Of a stretch of 64,000 nt of DNA, positions 8,095 to 16,787 are shown piece by piece. This DNA is from Flammeovirgaceae bacterium UBA5585 (lineage in GTDB: Bacteria > Bacteroidota > Bacteroidia > Cytophagales > Cyclobacteriaceae), in contig DILT01000010.1 of NCBI GenBank assembly GCA_002425185.1, forward strand, positions 372,001 through 436,000, written 5' to 3'. The number at the start of each line of letters is the position of its first letter. Position 1 is the stretch's first letter. The translations under genes were made by a program, and so were the position numbers. The notes under the pieces were generated by a model. It did not search any database. It was not told where the DNA came from and was given only the letters and a program-made list of their open reading frames with translations.

Positions 8095-8733
8095 CTATTG
8101 CAATTGTTCCTTTCTTAAGATAATTACCCGCTCGTCATCGCACAGCAGTTCAACAAAGCCAAAATTACGGGCGATGTATTGAAAAGTTTTTGCATGGTAA
8201 AAACTTACATGGGTTTTGTCTCTGAAATAGTACCATGTTTTTAAATCAGTTTTCTCGCTCCATAAATCCGACATAATAACGAGTATCCCTTGCGGCTTTA
8301 GTAGTTCCTTTAGCCGCATAATTTCTTTTGCCGGTGAGAAAAAGTGTTCAAAGCATTCGGTACTGAAAATGAAATCATAGTTACGGTTGGGCATGTGCGG
8401 GTAAAAAATCGGATCGTAATCATCGCAGGCTATGTTATATTTCTCTTTCAGAATCACAGATAAGGTAGGCGTGGGTCCACAGCCATAGTCAAGTCCGTAT
8501 TGAGCCGTATTTAAATAGGGAAGTGCAGGTGTTACGGCCCGGTTTAAAAAATTTACATAACCTTCGTGCTGCGCACCGTTTTGGTGTGTGCGGTACCGCG
8601 CTGCTTCTTCTGCCCGCGTAAGGTGCTGTTGTGTAAAAATCAGGTAACATTGCGGGCAGCGAAAATATGTTCGTTCATCGGCCCCCCGGGTAGGAATCAT
8701 GGCATCGGAATATTGACAGAGCGGGCACATCAT
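8095..8733 (-). CDS. Class I SAM-dependent methyltransferase with N-terminal zinc-ribbon
   Basis: 212 residues from ATG 8733, chosen over an upstream GTG because the protein then begins MMCPLCQYSDAM. Two CxxC pairs (CPLC and CPQC, about 20 residues apart) make a small zinc ribbon. The Rossmann domain has motif I GLDYGCGPTP, an acidic motif II (DDYDP) and the EHFFSP and LLKPQGILVIMS motifs of Methyltransf_23/11 enzymes. Such proteins often methylate sugars or small molecules; the substrate is unknown. It converges with the PepSY gene, leaving only 5 bases between stop codons. Confidence 0.85.
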   Translation of the reverse strand: MMCPLCQYSDAMIPTRGADERTYFRCPQCYLIFTQQHLTRAEEAARYRTHQNGAQHEGYVNFLNRAVTPALPYLNTAQYGLDYGCGPTPTLSVILKEKYNIACDDYDPIFYPHMPNRNYDFIFSTECFEHFFSPAKEIMRLKELLKPQGILVIMSDLWSEKTDLKTWYYFRDKTHVSFYHAKTFQYIARNFGFVELLCDDERVIILRKEQLQ

Positions 8734-8831
8734 AGCAAAGGAATGCCCTAAAGGTAAGCGAGATTTTACAAACACAGTCGTTCAACTATATTCGCACGGA
8801 TTTTAATCTGAATGTCCGCTTGATGTCCTAA

Positions 8832-8923
8832 TTAAAACCTCATCCCGTCCCTGCCTACCGGCAGGCAGGCTCGTACCTCGGACACCCCTCTCCTGCAGGA
8901 GAGGGGAAGGGGTGAGGTGTTAA
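8832..8923. repeat. Intergenic palindromic repeat, CCTCAYCCC...GGGGTGAGG family
   Basis: Outer imperfect inverted arms lie at 8832-8846 and 8909-8923 (13 of 15 bases pair). Inside is a perfect 22-base palindrome at 8885-8906 with arms CCCCTCTCC and GGAGAGGGG. The same arms followed by nnGGGGYGAGG occur at the edge of the DUF559 insertion in leuS (44891-44922). It lies between the methyltransferase and TonB receptor genes, which are divergent, so it is not a terminator for either. Confidence 0.8.
8850..8869. repeat. Second short palindrome nested in the 8.9 kb repeat
   Basis: CCTGCCT (8850-8856) and AGGCAGG (8863-8869) are 7-base inverted arms with a 6-base loop. It sits within the left half of the larger repeat and looks like a different repeat type inserted into it. 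Confidence 0.55.
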
Positions 8924-8992
8924 TGTGGGGATGGATGCTCTATTGATTTTAGGACGTTAAACGGATACTCACAAATTTTAACTTGTTAAATT

Positions 8993-10822
8993 ATGCGAGT
9001 AGTTATAGCTATAAGTTTAGTTTTTCCATTTTTTGGTTATGGCTTTCAACAACAAGATAGTGTTAGAGTTTTGGATGAAGTACCCATCCATGCTAACCGC
9101 ATTCAAACCGGCTTTAATGAAGCCTCAGCTTCCATTATAATCCTTCAGGGTGCAGCACTGGCGCAAGCACCTGCGCTGAGTGTGAATGATGTATTGCATT
9201 ACATGCCGGGCGTAGACATACGGCAGCGCGGAGCCAACGGTATTCAGGCCGATGCCAACATTCGGGGTAGTACGTTTGATCAGGTATTGATATTAATTAA
9301 TGGAATAAAAATCAGCGATCCTCAAACGGGGCATCATTCCCTGAATCTTCCGGTCGATATTGACAATATAGAACGTATTGAAATTTTGAAAGGCCCTGCT
9401 GCCCGTGTATTCGGACAAAATGCATTTGCCGGAGCCATCAACATTATCACCAAAACTCCTGAAAAAGATTTTGTAAAAGTTTCGGCCATGGCAGGTGATT
9501 TTGGACTGGGTGGAGTTCGGTTGTCGGGCGCCATACACGACAAAACGGGTACCAGCCACTACCTGTCGGCCAGTCGTGATGTTTCGGATGGCTATCAATA
9601 CAATACCGACTACGTGCTGTCAAATTATTTTTATCAATCCTCCTGGCGAAGCGGTTTGGGTAAGTGGAATGTGCTGGCAGGTTTGACTGACCGAACCTTT
9701 GGCGCCAACGGATTTTATGCCAGTTCAAATTTTCAGGATCAACGCGAGTCCGTACAAACCAGTTTGGTGGCGTTAAATCTTCAAACTCATCCGGGCGATA
9801 GGTTTTCTCTGAATCACCGGCTTTACTGGCGAAAGAATAGTGATGACTATGTGTTTAACTGGAAAAACCCCACAGCATACCGAAATCTCCATACGGGTAA
9901 TACCGTTGGGTATGAAGCTAACGGTACGTTGCGTAACCGAATGGGGATGGCGGGTTTGGGTATTGATCTGAACCACCTGTGGTTGGAAAGCACCAACCTG
10001 GGCAATCATAACCGTACCGTGTTTACCCTTTTTGCTGAACAGCGTTTCGATTTCAATCAAAGCAAGTGGGACATTACACCCGGTATTCAATTTAATTACT
10101 ATTCCGACTTTGGATTGAATATTTTCCCTGGAATAGATGTTGGCTATTTGATCAATAAAAGGTTAAAAGCTTATGGCAACTGGGGGTACACCTACCGGGT
10201 GCCAACGTACACCGATTTATATTACAGCGATCCGGCCAATGAAGGCAACCCGTTGTTAGAACCTGAATTTGCAATTGCATACGAAGCAGGAATTAAACTG
10301 TTGAATGTAAAATGGATGTCGGGTCAGGCAGCTTATTTTGTTCGCGATGGCAAGGAAATAATTGACTGGACAAAAGATGTGGAAACCGATCCGTGGCGGC
10401 CTGAGAACCTTGCCGGTGTACTGATGAAAGGCGTTGATCTGAATATAGCCCTTACACCCTTTGGCAACAACGGTGTTATTCGTACGCTCGATTTGGGGTA
10501 TACTTTTATTGATGCTGAGAAGCGTACTGATCAAACTTTTTCCCGTTACGCCCTCGAAAATCTGAAGCACCAGGTTACGGCATCACTCGTACTGGCGTAT
10601 GGAAAGAGCATTCGCCACACTGTTTATTATCGCTATATCGATCGGGTTACCATGCCCGATTATTCGCTTGTTGATTCAAGAATCTCCTGGCAGAAAAATC
10701 GGGTGAATATGTTTGTTGATGTTACCAACATTTTTGATGTAACATATAAAGAAACAAACCTGGTGACCATGCCGGGGCGTTGGTTTAAAGCGGGTATAGC
10801 CTGTCAGTTCAACCGCCAGTAG
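8993..10822 (+). CDS. TonB-dependent outer-membrane receptor, BtuB-like
   Basis: 609 residues. A signal peptide ends near residue 18 (FFGYGFQQQ). The plug domain (about 25-150) shows VNDVLHYMPGVDIRQRG, the R-G-S motif ANIRGSTFDQV and GPAARVFGQNAFAGAINIITK; the rest is a 22-strand barrel ending ...GRWFKAGIACQFNRQ, which is a little unusual in ending with Gln rather than Phe. There is no CarboxypepD_reg extension. It most resembles the BtuB/Cir group that imports cobalamin or ferric chelates, but the ligand cannot be fixed; I see no cobalamin riboswitch in the 260 bases upstream. An OmpR-type two-component system follows on the same strand. Confidence 0.87.
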   Translation: MRVVIAISLVFPFFGYGFQQQDSVRVLDEVPIHANRIQTGFNEASASIIILQGAALAQAPALSVNDVLHYMPGVDIRQRGANGIQADANIRGSTFDQVLILINGIKISDPQTGHHSLNLPVDIDNIERIEILKGPAARVFGQNAFAGAINIITKTPEKDFVKVSAMAGDFGLGGVRLSGAIHDKTGTSHYLSASRDVSDGYQYNTDYVLSNYFYQSSWRSGLGKWNVLAGLTDRTFGANGFYASSNFQDQRESVQTSLVALNLQTHPGDRFSLNHRLYWRKNSDDYVFNWKNPTAYRNLHTGNTVGYEANGTLRNRMGMAGLGIDLNHLWLESTNLGNHNRTVFTLFAEQRFDFNQSKWDITPGIQFNYYSDFGLNIFPGIDVGYLINKRLKAYGNWGYTYRVPTYTDLYYSDPANEGNPLLEPEFAIAYEAGIKLLNVKWMSGQAAYFVRDGKEIIDWTKDVETDPWRPENLAGVLMKGVDLNIALTPFGNNGVIRTLDLGYTFIDAEKRTDQTFSRYALENLKHQVTASLVLAYGKSIRHTVYYRYIDRVTMPDYSLVDSRISWQKNRVNMFVDVTNIFDVTYKETNLVTMPGRWFKAGIACQFNRQ

Positions 10823-10881
10823 AATTTTCATCACACATTCTCTGCTCAATTTTGTAACTTGAGAAATCAAAATCACGAGCA

Positions 10882-11571
10882 GTGAAGATTTTATTAGTTG
10901 AAGATGAACAGCATGTTGCTTCCTTTATTCGCAAAGGATTGGAAGAGAATGGCTTTCAGGTAGCACAAGCCTTTGATGGGGTTACCGGCTTAACCATGGC
11001 GCTGGGTGAAACCTATGATGTTATTATTCTGGATGTTGTTATGCCGGGCATGAATGGCCTGGAGGTTTGTAAAAAACTTCGACAGGAACATGGTAACCAT
11101 ACCCCGGTGCTGATGCTCACCGCCCTGGGAACCACCGATGATATAGTGGATGGGCTGACCATTGGTGCTGATGATTACCTGACCAAGCCCTTTAAATTCA
11201 AAGAATTGATGGCAAGGGTACAAGCCCTTGCCCGAAGAAAAATCGTTGTGAATAAAACCCTGGTGGTTGATGATTTAAAACTCGATTCGGATGCCAAAGA
11301 AGTTTTTCGTAGTGGTAAACGCATTGACTTGACTGCCCGGGAATTCAGATTGCTTGAATATCTATTGCTGAATAAAAACCGGGTGGTTTCGCGTACTGAC
11401 ATCCTGGAGAACGTATGGGATATTAACCACGATTTAGGGACCAACGTGGTGGATGTGTACATCAATTACCTGCGAAAAAAAATTGACCACGATTTTCCAG
11501 TGCCTTTGATTAAAACTGTAGTGGGTATGGGCTATTGCATTAAAGATATCGACCGTGAAGATCAGGCATAG
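10882..11571 (+). CDS. OmpR/PhoB-family response regulator
   Basis: 229 residues from a GTG start 59 bases after the TonB receptor. Receiver domain (about 1-120) with acidic pair EDE, phospho-acceptor Asp in VIILDVVMPG, Thr in MLTALGTTDD and Lys in DYLTKPF. C-terminal winged helix (about 130-225) with LTAREFRLLEYLLLNKNRVVSR and VVDVYINYLRKKID. It overlaps the histidine kinase gene by 17 bases, so the two form one translational unit. The stimulus is unknown; control of the upstream receptor or the downstream transporters is possible. Confidence 0.93.
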   Translation: MKILLVEDEQHVASFIRKGLEENGFQVAQAFDGVTGLTMALGETYDVIILDVVMPGMNGLEVCKKLRQEHGNHTPVLMLTALGTTDDIVDGLTIGADDYLTKPFKFKELMARVQALARRKIVVNKTLVVDDLKLDSDAKEVFRSGKRIDLTAREFRLLEYLLLNKNRVVSRTDILENVWDINHDLGTNVVDVYINYLRKKIDHDFPVPLIKTVVGMGYCIKDIDREDQA

Positions 11572-12916
11572 ACTTTCCATTTTTTTCGGAATAACCTCAT
11601 CGTTGGTGCTGTTGGCCTTTGGTATTTCCGTGTATTATTTCTCTGCCCAGTATCGCCAAAAGGAGTTTAATATACGCCTGATGAAACGGGTGGATATAAC
11701 GGAAAAAATGTTTCTGGAGCGCGAGAGTTTTACCGAGGAATCCTATGAACTTATTCGTGAACAATTTCTGAACATTCTTCCGGAGGAAACGGAAGAAGTT
11801 ATTCAGATCAGAGACGGCTGGCGCGACTCATTAAAATATAACTATCCGCCAGACTTTCTGAATCAGTTGGCTGATGCAGGTGTGGCCTATTACTCATTTG
11901 AAAACCGGCAGGGTGCAGGTCGTATTTTCAGTCTTTCGGGTGGCGACTATGCGGTGTTAATTGTGGCGGTAGACCTGGTGGGCATTAACGTGCTGAAAAA
12001 CCTGAGAACTATATTGGTTACAGCACTCGTTATCGGTGTGGTAATAATGATGAGCATGAGTTACTATATGTCTAACCGGATATTATCACCCATCTCTGCG
12101 AAGATTAAAAAGGCCAATACCATTAGTGTGAGTAACCTGCATGAACGGTTGCGTGTATTTAACCCTGATGATGAGATTGGACAGTTGGCGCTGGCGTTTA
12201 ATCGCTTGCTCGACAGGCTTGATGAAGCCTTTCATGCACAGAAATTATTTGTGGCCAATGCTTCGCACGAAATACGCAATCCGCTTACAGTCATTATAGG
12301 CGAGGCAGATCTTGCGCTGGACAAAGACAGGCCGGCAAAGGAATACCAGGAATCATTAAGGACCATTCAGTCGGAGGCGGATCGGTTAAATTTGCTGGTC
12401 AACAATTTGCTCCAGCTCTCTACGGTAAGTTATAACCTGGCTGATCTTAAGGTTGAAATCATTTCACTTTCAAAATTGTTGCTGGAATCGAAAAAGAAAT
12501 TTGATTTACTGGACCCCGACAACCAGGTGCGGTTTAATTTTGATGCTCATGCCGATTTACGAAACCTCTCCGTTAGCGGCAATATGAATTTATTGCAAAC
12601 AGCCATTATCAACATTTTTGATAACGCCAGTAAGTTCTCGCATAATGCACCGGTTGAGGTAGATGTTGAACGTTTGGCAGAACACATCGTTATTTCAGTT
12701 AAGGATCAGGGGGTGGGCATTGCTGCTGAAGATATTCCAAAAATCACCCAGCCGTTTTTTAGAGCTGATAACGTTCGTAAAATACGTGGAACAGGTATCG
12801 GTATTCCATTAACGGTAAAAATAATTGAACTTCATGCCGGAAAATTTGAAGTCCAATCGGAATTGAATAAAGGAACCATGGTGAAAATAATCCTTCCCGT
12901 GCTTCAGCTAACATAG
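11555..12916 (+). CDS. Sensor histidine kinase (HAMP, HisKA, HATPase)
   Basis: 453 residues from a GTG inside the end of the response regulator gene. Order: transmembrane helix (about 10-30), periplasmic sensor (about 31-145), second helix (about 150-172), HAMP (about 173-230, LSPISAKIKKAN), HisKA with phospho-acceptor His in ASHEIRNPLTVIIGEADL, and HATPase with N box IINIFDNASKF, G1 DQGVGI and G2 GTGIGIPLTVKIIELH. It is the partner of the preceding regulator and resembles heavy-metal or envelope-sensing kinases of the CusS/QseC group, though the ligand is not evident. Confidence 0.93.
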   Translation: MKIRHRLSIFFGITSSLVLLAFGISVYYFSAQYRQKEFNIRLMKRVDITEKMFLERESFTEESYELIREQFLNILPEETEEVIQIRDGWRDSLKYNYPPDFLNQLADAGVAYYSFENRQGAGRIFSLSGGDYAVLIVAVDLVGINVLKNLRTILVTALVIGVVIMMSMSYYMSNRILSPISAKIKKANTISVSNLHERLRVFNPDDEIGQLALAFNRLLDRLDEAFHAQKLFVANASHEIRNPLTVIIGEADLALDKDRPAKEYQESLRTIQSEADRLNLLVNNLLQLSTVSYNLADLKVEIISLSKLLLESKKKFDLLDPDNQVRFNFDAHADLRNLSVSGNMNLLQTAIINIFDNASKFSHNAPVEVDVERLAEHIVISVKDQGVGIAAEDIPKITQPFFRADNVRKIRGTGIGIPLTVKIIELHAGKFEVQSELNKGTMVKIILPVLQLT

Positions 12917-13082
12917 GTTTGTTTCTAAATGCTTGAGCTCCCAACTCATCGATTGATAGGAAATCCGTAATAAAACGCTGTTTTCAGCGATACCCAGAGG
13001 TATTTCTAATCGTATTTTAATGTAACTCTAACGCCAGCTTAATGCCCATGTGAGTATTTGCATGAGACTAAAAGCGTTGATT

Positions 13083-14705
13083 ATGAGTTCGAATGGATAC
13101 GATAGAAGGGGATTATTTTCATCACTCCGTTATGATTTTCCGGCCAGCCTGGTAGTATTTTTTGTGGCCTTGCCGCTGTGTTTAGGCATTGCATTGGCTA
13201 GCGGAGCGCCTCTATTTTCTGGTGTTATTGCCGGAGTAGTGGGAGGTATAGTAGTGGCATCCATCAGTAATTCTCAATTAGGTGTTAGTGGTCCTGCGGC
13301 TGGTTTAACGGTAATTGTACTAACCGCCATTCAGCAACTTGGATCATTCGAAGTATTTCTGGTAGCGGTGGTACTGGCCGGCCTTATCCAAATTGGTTTA
13401 GGTTTTGCGCGGGCTGGTATCATTGGCTACTACTTTCCTACATCCGTCATCAAGGGCATGCTTACCGCTATTGGTATCATCATCATCTTAAAACAAATCC
13501 CGCATGCCTTTGGGTATGATGCCGACTATGAAGGAGATCTTTCATTTACTCAGGCCGATGGACACAATACGTTTACCGAATTGCTTTACATGGTTGATGC
13601 CATAACTCCACCCGCTGTACTTATCAGCGCAATTGCATTAGGCATTATTTTATTGTGGGATTTAATCCTGACAAAAAAACACCAGATTTTTAAATTAATT
13701 CCAGGTCCGCTGGTAGCCGTGGTAGTGGGTATTCTTTACCAATCACTAACTACGGCATTTCTGCCTGAGTGGTCTTTGAGCAGCAACCACCTTGTCTCTG
13801 TTCCTGTAGCCGATAGTTTTACCAGTTTTTTAGGTCAATTTACTCTTCCTGATTTTTCGGCTGTAGTACGTCAGGATGTTTGGATGGTAGCATTTACATT
13901 AGCCATCGTGGCCAGCATTGAAACTTTGCTTTCAGTTGAAGCTACCGATAAACTTGATCCGTACAAGCGCACCACCAACACAAACAGAGAACTGATTGCA
14001 CAGGGTAGTGGTAATATGTTTTCTGGGCTTATAGGTGGAATCCCTGTTACGCAGGTTATCCTTCGCAGTTCGGCCAATATTCAATCGGGTGGTAAAACAA
14101 AAATGTCTGCTATCCTGCATGGTTTCTTATTACTGTTATGTGTAGTGGCCATTCCGGGTGTTATCAACCTTGTTCCGTTATCGGTACTGGCGGCTGTACT
14201 TTTAGTGGTAGGTTATAAGCTCGCAAAACCATCTGTTTTCAAAGATATGATCAGGTTGGGCTGGAGCCAGTTTCTTCCATTTATGGCCACGGTTTTGGGG
14301 GTGGTATTTACCGATTTATTGAAAGGTATTGGTATTGGTATGGTGGTAGCGGTGATTATTATTCTTAGAAACAGCTACAAGAATTCGCATTTCATGCACA
14401 AAGAAAAATCAACGAATGGTGAAGACGAAGTGAAGATGACATTGGCCGAAGAGGTGGTTTTCTTAAACAAGGGCAGTATAAAAAAGGAGTTAAGCCGTGT
14501 GCGGGAAGGCACCAAGGTAACCATTGACATGAGTAAATCGGTACATATTGATTACGATGTGATGGAGATTATTGAGGATTTTAAGAATCAGGCGAAGGCT
14601 AAGAATATTGATGTGGAGCTGATTCGTGAAAACCGAAAGCGTGTTGAAAGGAAAGGGAATGGTAATGAAGAAGTTATTGAGTTTGAGTTGGACACAAAAC
14701 GCTGA
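13083..14705 (+). CDS. SulP-family anion transporter with STAS domain
   Basis: 540 residues from ATG 13083; an upstream GTG in frame adds 11 unlikely residues. The opening DFPASLVVFFVALPLCLGIALASGAP and the following QLGVSGPAAGLTVIV match the SLC26/SulP fold, with about 12-14 membrane segments to about residue 440 and a cytoplasmic STAS domain (about 460-530, VTIDMSKSVHIDYDVMEIIEDF). SulP proteins move sulfate, bicarbonate or other anions, usually with Na+ or H+. No carbonic anhydrase or sulfur gene is adjacent, so the anion is undecided. It is followed six bases later by a universal stress protein. Confidence 0.9.
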   Translation: MSSNGYDRRGLFSSLRYDFPASLVVFFVALPLCLGIALASGAPLFSGVIAGVVGGIVVASISNSQLGVSGPAAGLTVIVLTAIQQLGSFEVFLVAVVLAGLIQIGLGFARAGIIGYYFPTSVIKGMLTAIGIIIILKQIPHAFGYDADYEGDLSFTQADGHNTFTELLYMVDAITPPAVLISAIALGIILLWDLILTKKHQIFKLIPGPLVAVVVGILYQSLTTAFLPEWSLSSNHLVSVPVADSFTSFLGQFTLPDFSAVVRQDVWMVAFTLAIVASIETLLSVEATDKLDPYKRTTNTNRELIAQGSGNMFSGLIGGIPVTQVILRSSANIQSGGKTKMSAILHGFLLLLCVVAIPGVINLVPLSVLAAVLLVVGYKLAKPSVFKDMIRLGWSQFLPFMATVLGVVFTDLLKGIGIGMVVAVIIILRNSYKNSHFMHKEKSTNGEDEVKMTLAEEVVFLNKGSIKKELSRVREGTKVTIDMSKSVHIDYDVMEIIEDFKNQAKAKNIDVELIRENRKRVERKGNGNEEVIEFELDTKR

Positions 14706-14711
14706 TTGGCT

Positions 14712-15521
14712 ATGAAGAAACTAACCTATTATGTTCCGGTTGATTTCTCTGAGTGCTCGCTCAATGCCTTACAGTATGCCACCATGCTTGCCCGCTTTGC
14801 TGAAGGCAAAGTTGTGTTGGGACATGTTATTGACCTGAATGAAGTTCCCGAATCTGAAAATCCTGTAGTGGTAAGCTGGAGCCTTGACCGCCAATTGCGA
14901 AAAGTTCAGGAGAAGATGAAATCCTTGCGTGAAATTATTTCATTGGAAGGGATTGTGGTGGAGGAAGAAATACGGGTTGGCAATGTTTCACATAATCTGT
15001 TGAAACAGATTGAAAAAGTGAAGCCCAATGTTATTGTCATGGGTAGGAACACGGAGCGACAACCGGGCAAGAACAGCCTGCTTACTTTTATTACTAAAAA
15101 TACCAAGGTTCCTGTTCTGGTTGTTCCGGGGTCACATAATCCCAAGGTTCCCAACAAGGCCGTGTTAGCCACCGATATGAAGTCATTTGATCTTCGTGAG
15201 TTTGAACCGTTTATTGATATACTGAAAAAAACATCACAGGAATTGTCAGTGTTGAATATACGCGGCAGTCAGGCCAGTGATAAACAGATTTCTGAATGGG
15301 TGGATAAGTTTAATGCTGCCTATGCTATGGAGGCTAAGGTATTAACGGCTCACCACAACAGTACGGTTGAAACCGTAATGAAGCATTTAAATGCCAATAA
15401 CGTTGATTTGCTTTGTACGATTAACCGAAATTATAGTTTGTTGGAAAAGCTATTTGCTCCTGCTGCAGCACATCAACTTACAACCCATGTTGAAGTACCA
15501 GTTCTACTTATCCGAGAGTAA
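14712..15521 (+). CDS. Tandem-domain universal stress protein
   Basis: 269 residues from ATG 14712. The N-terminal UspA domain (about 1-145) starts MKKLTYYVPVDFSECSLNAL and has the nucleotide-loop region VIVMGRNTERQPGKNSLLTF, close to the ATP-binding GxxG(x9)GS pattern but not perfect. The second, more divergent UspA domain covers about 150-269 (NKAVLATDMKSFD to PVLLIRE). Such proteins bind ATP or AMP and often modulate transporters; the six-base spacing after the SulP gene suggests it works with that transporter. Its end overlaps the convergent PiT-like gene by 14 bases. Confidence 0.87.
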   Translation: MKKLTYYVPVDFSECSLNALQYATMLARFAEGKVVLGHVIDLNEVPESENPVVVSWSLDRQLRKVQEKMKSLREIISLEGIVVEEEIRVGNVSHNLLKQIEKVKPNVIVMGRNTERQPGKNSLLTFITKNTKVPVLVVPGSHNPKVPNKAVLATDMKSFDLREFEPFIDILKKTSQELSVLNIRGSQASDKQISEWVDKFNAAYAMEAKVLTAHHNSTVETVMKHLNANNVDLLCTINRNYSLLEKLFAPAAAHQLTTHVEVPVLLIRE

Positions 15522-16677
15522 ACAGATCGGTTATATACTCAATAACCTTGTTGCGTATGGTTGGGTTTGCGCCTGACGCCAGCGCCACGGAAATAACAAG
15601 TCCTATTGTGGCGTAAAGGAAATCACGGCCGATAATTTTGAGTGCTTTGCTCTTGTGTTTAAAACCTTTTTTCTTTCTGGAAAGGCTTACGGCCATCTCA
15701 CGCCCGCCAATGGTTCCTAAAAATACCCAGGTTGTACTCATGGGTATGGTGCTCACAAACAGTTTGTAAATTAAAAGCAACACATAGGTAAAATCAATAA
15801 GCGTAGCCGCCCGAACATCGGAAATCCTTACCTTTTCACTTACCACTTGTTGTATTTTATCACCACGTAAGTAGAATAATAAACCTAACCCAAAGAAAAT
15901 GGTACCGACAAATATGATGAACTGCCATAGCTCAAGTTGGCGTGGAAGAAACACAGCAATGTTGGCACCATCCTGCATAAGCCAAACTGACCACAGCGAG
16001 CCGCTCACAACCCACTGGGTGATGGTCCACCCAAAATGTGCTTTACGTTTTTTGAAATATTTGCGAATCAGGTCAAATCCGAAATACCAAATCAAGAAAG
16101 ACACTACAAAGGCAAGAATATATCCCGAAACACTTTTCCAGACTACTGAAGTAATACCACTGGTATCGGCACTGAAAACACTCAGTAGTAAAAATGTTGT
16201 GGATACCGGCATGCGAAGCCTGGTCAGTATTAACAGGACTACCGGGGCAATTATCTGAAAATAGGAAAATTGTTCATCGAAGGGGTAATTGGTATTTCCC
16301 TCACTGTCGAGTAAGCGCTGGTAGGTAACGTCACCATTAAAATAGATGAAGCTGAACGTAAGGGTGCCTAACATGATTAACCCTGTAAAAAGCCACAATA
16401 CAACCCACCGCTTATCCTTGTTACTTTCTATAAATGTTCCAAGCGATTGAATGCTGTCATTGGCTACAGCGGCATAGGCGGCAAACAGAAAGCCAAACCA
16501 CATCGCTGTTTTTCCATTGAATGTGGCAAAGGCGGCAACAATGAAGGCTAACCCGATCAGAATAAGAAATGTCCGTTCTTTTGTGGCCCATTCAAGAAGG
16601 TTCAGGTAAGGAACTTCACTTACGTTTTTCCTCCTTTTAACAGTAACGTCAGGTTTAAGCATGGGGTGTTTAGCCAC
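15508..16677 (-). CDS. Divergent PiT-like (inorganic phosphate transporter family) membrane protein
   Basis: 389 residues with about 10 membrane segments. Two inverted-repeat-like motifs recall the PiT family: AVANDSIQSLGTF in the first half, where PiT has GANDVANAFGT, and LMQDGANIAVFLPRQ in the second half, with matching PVSTTF and PMSTTW segments (PiT has PVSTTH). PiT permeases take up phosphate with H+ or Na+. The motifs are conserved enough to suggest shared descent but differ at several positions, so the substrate may differ. It has its own upstream region and converges on the SulP-Usp pair. Confidence 0.65.
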   Translation of the reverse strand: MAKHPMLKPDVTVKRRKNVSEVPYLNLLEWATKERTFLILIGLAFIVAAFATFNGKTAMWFGFLFAAYAAVANDSIQSLGTFIESNKDKRWVVLWLFTGLIMLGTLTFSFIYFNGDVTYQRLLDSEGNTNYPFDEQFSYFQIIAPVVLLILTRLRMPVSTTFLLLSVFSADTSGITSVVWKSVSGYILAFVVSFLIWYFGFDLIRKYFKKRKAHFGWTITQWVVSGSLWSVWLMQDGANIAVFLPRQLELWQFIIFVGTIFFGLGLLFYLRGDKIQQVVSEKVRISDVRAATLIDFTYVLLLIYKLFVSTIPMSTTWVFLGTIGGREMAVSLSRKKKGFKHKSKALKIIGRDFLYATIGLVISVALASGANPTIRNKVIEYITDLFTLG

Positions 16678-16787
16678 GATTGTAAGGGGGTAAAGTTGTC
16701 CTGAAAAACATTCTCCAATATTACCGTAATGTTAAATATTTTGTGAAACCGAACGGGTTGTTGGCCTTCAATTATTTGTTTTTAAGC

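Noticed and set aside
8734..8992. Cobalamin riboswitch ahead of the BtuB-like receptor
   Set aside because: I looked for the conserved B12-box sequence and pairing; the region is taken up by the palindromic repeat and AT-rich DNA, with no such element.
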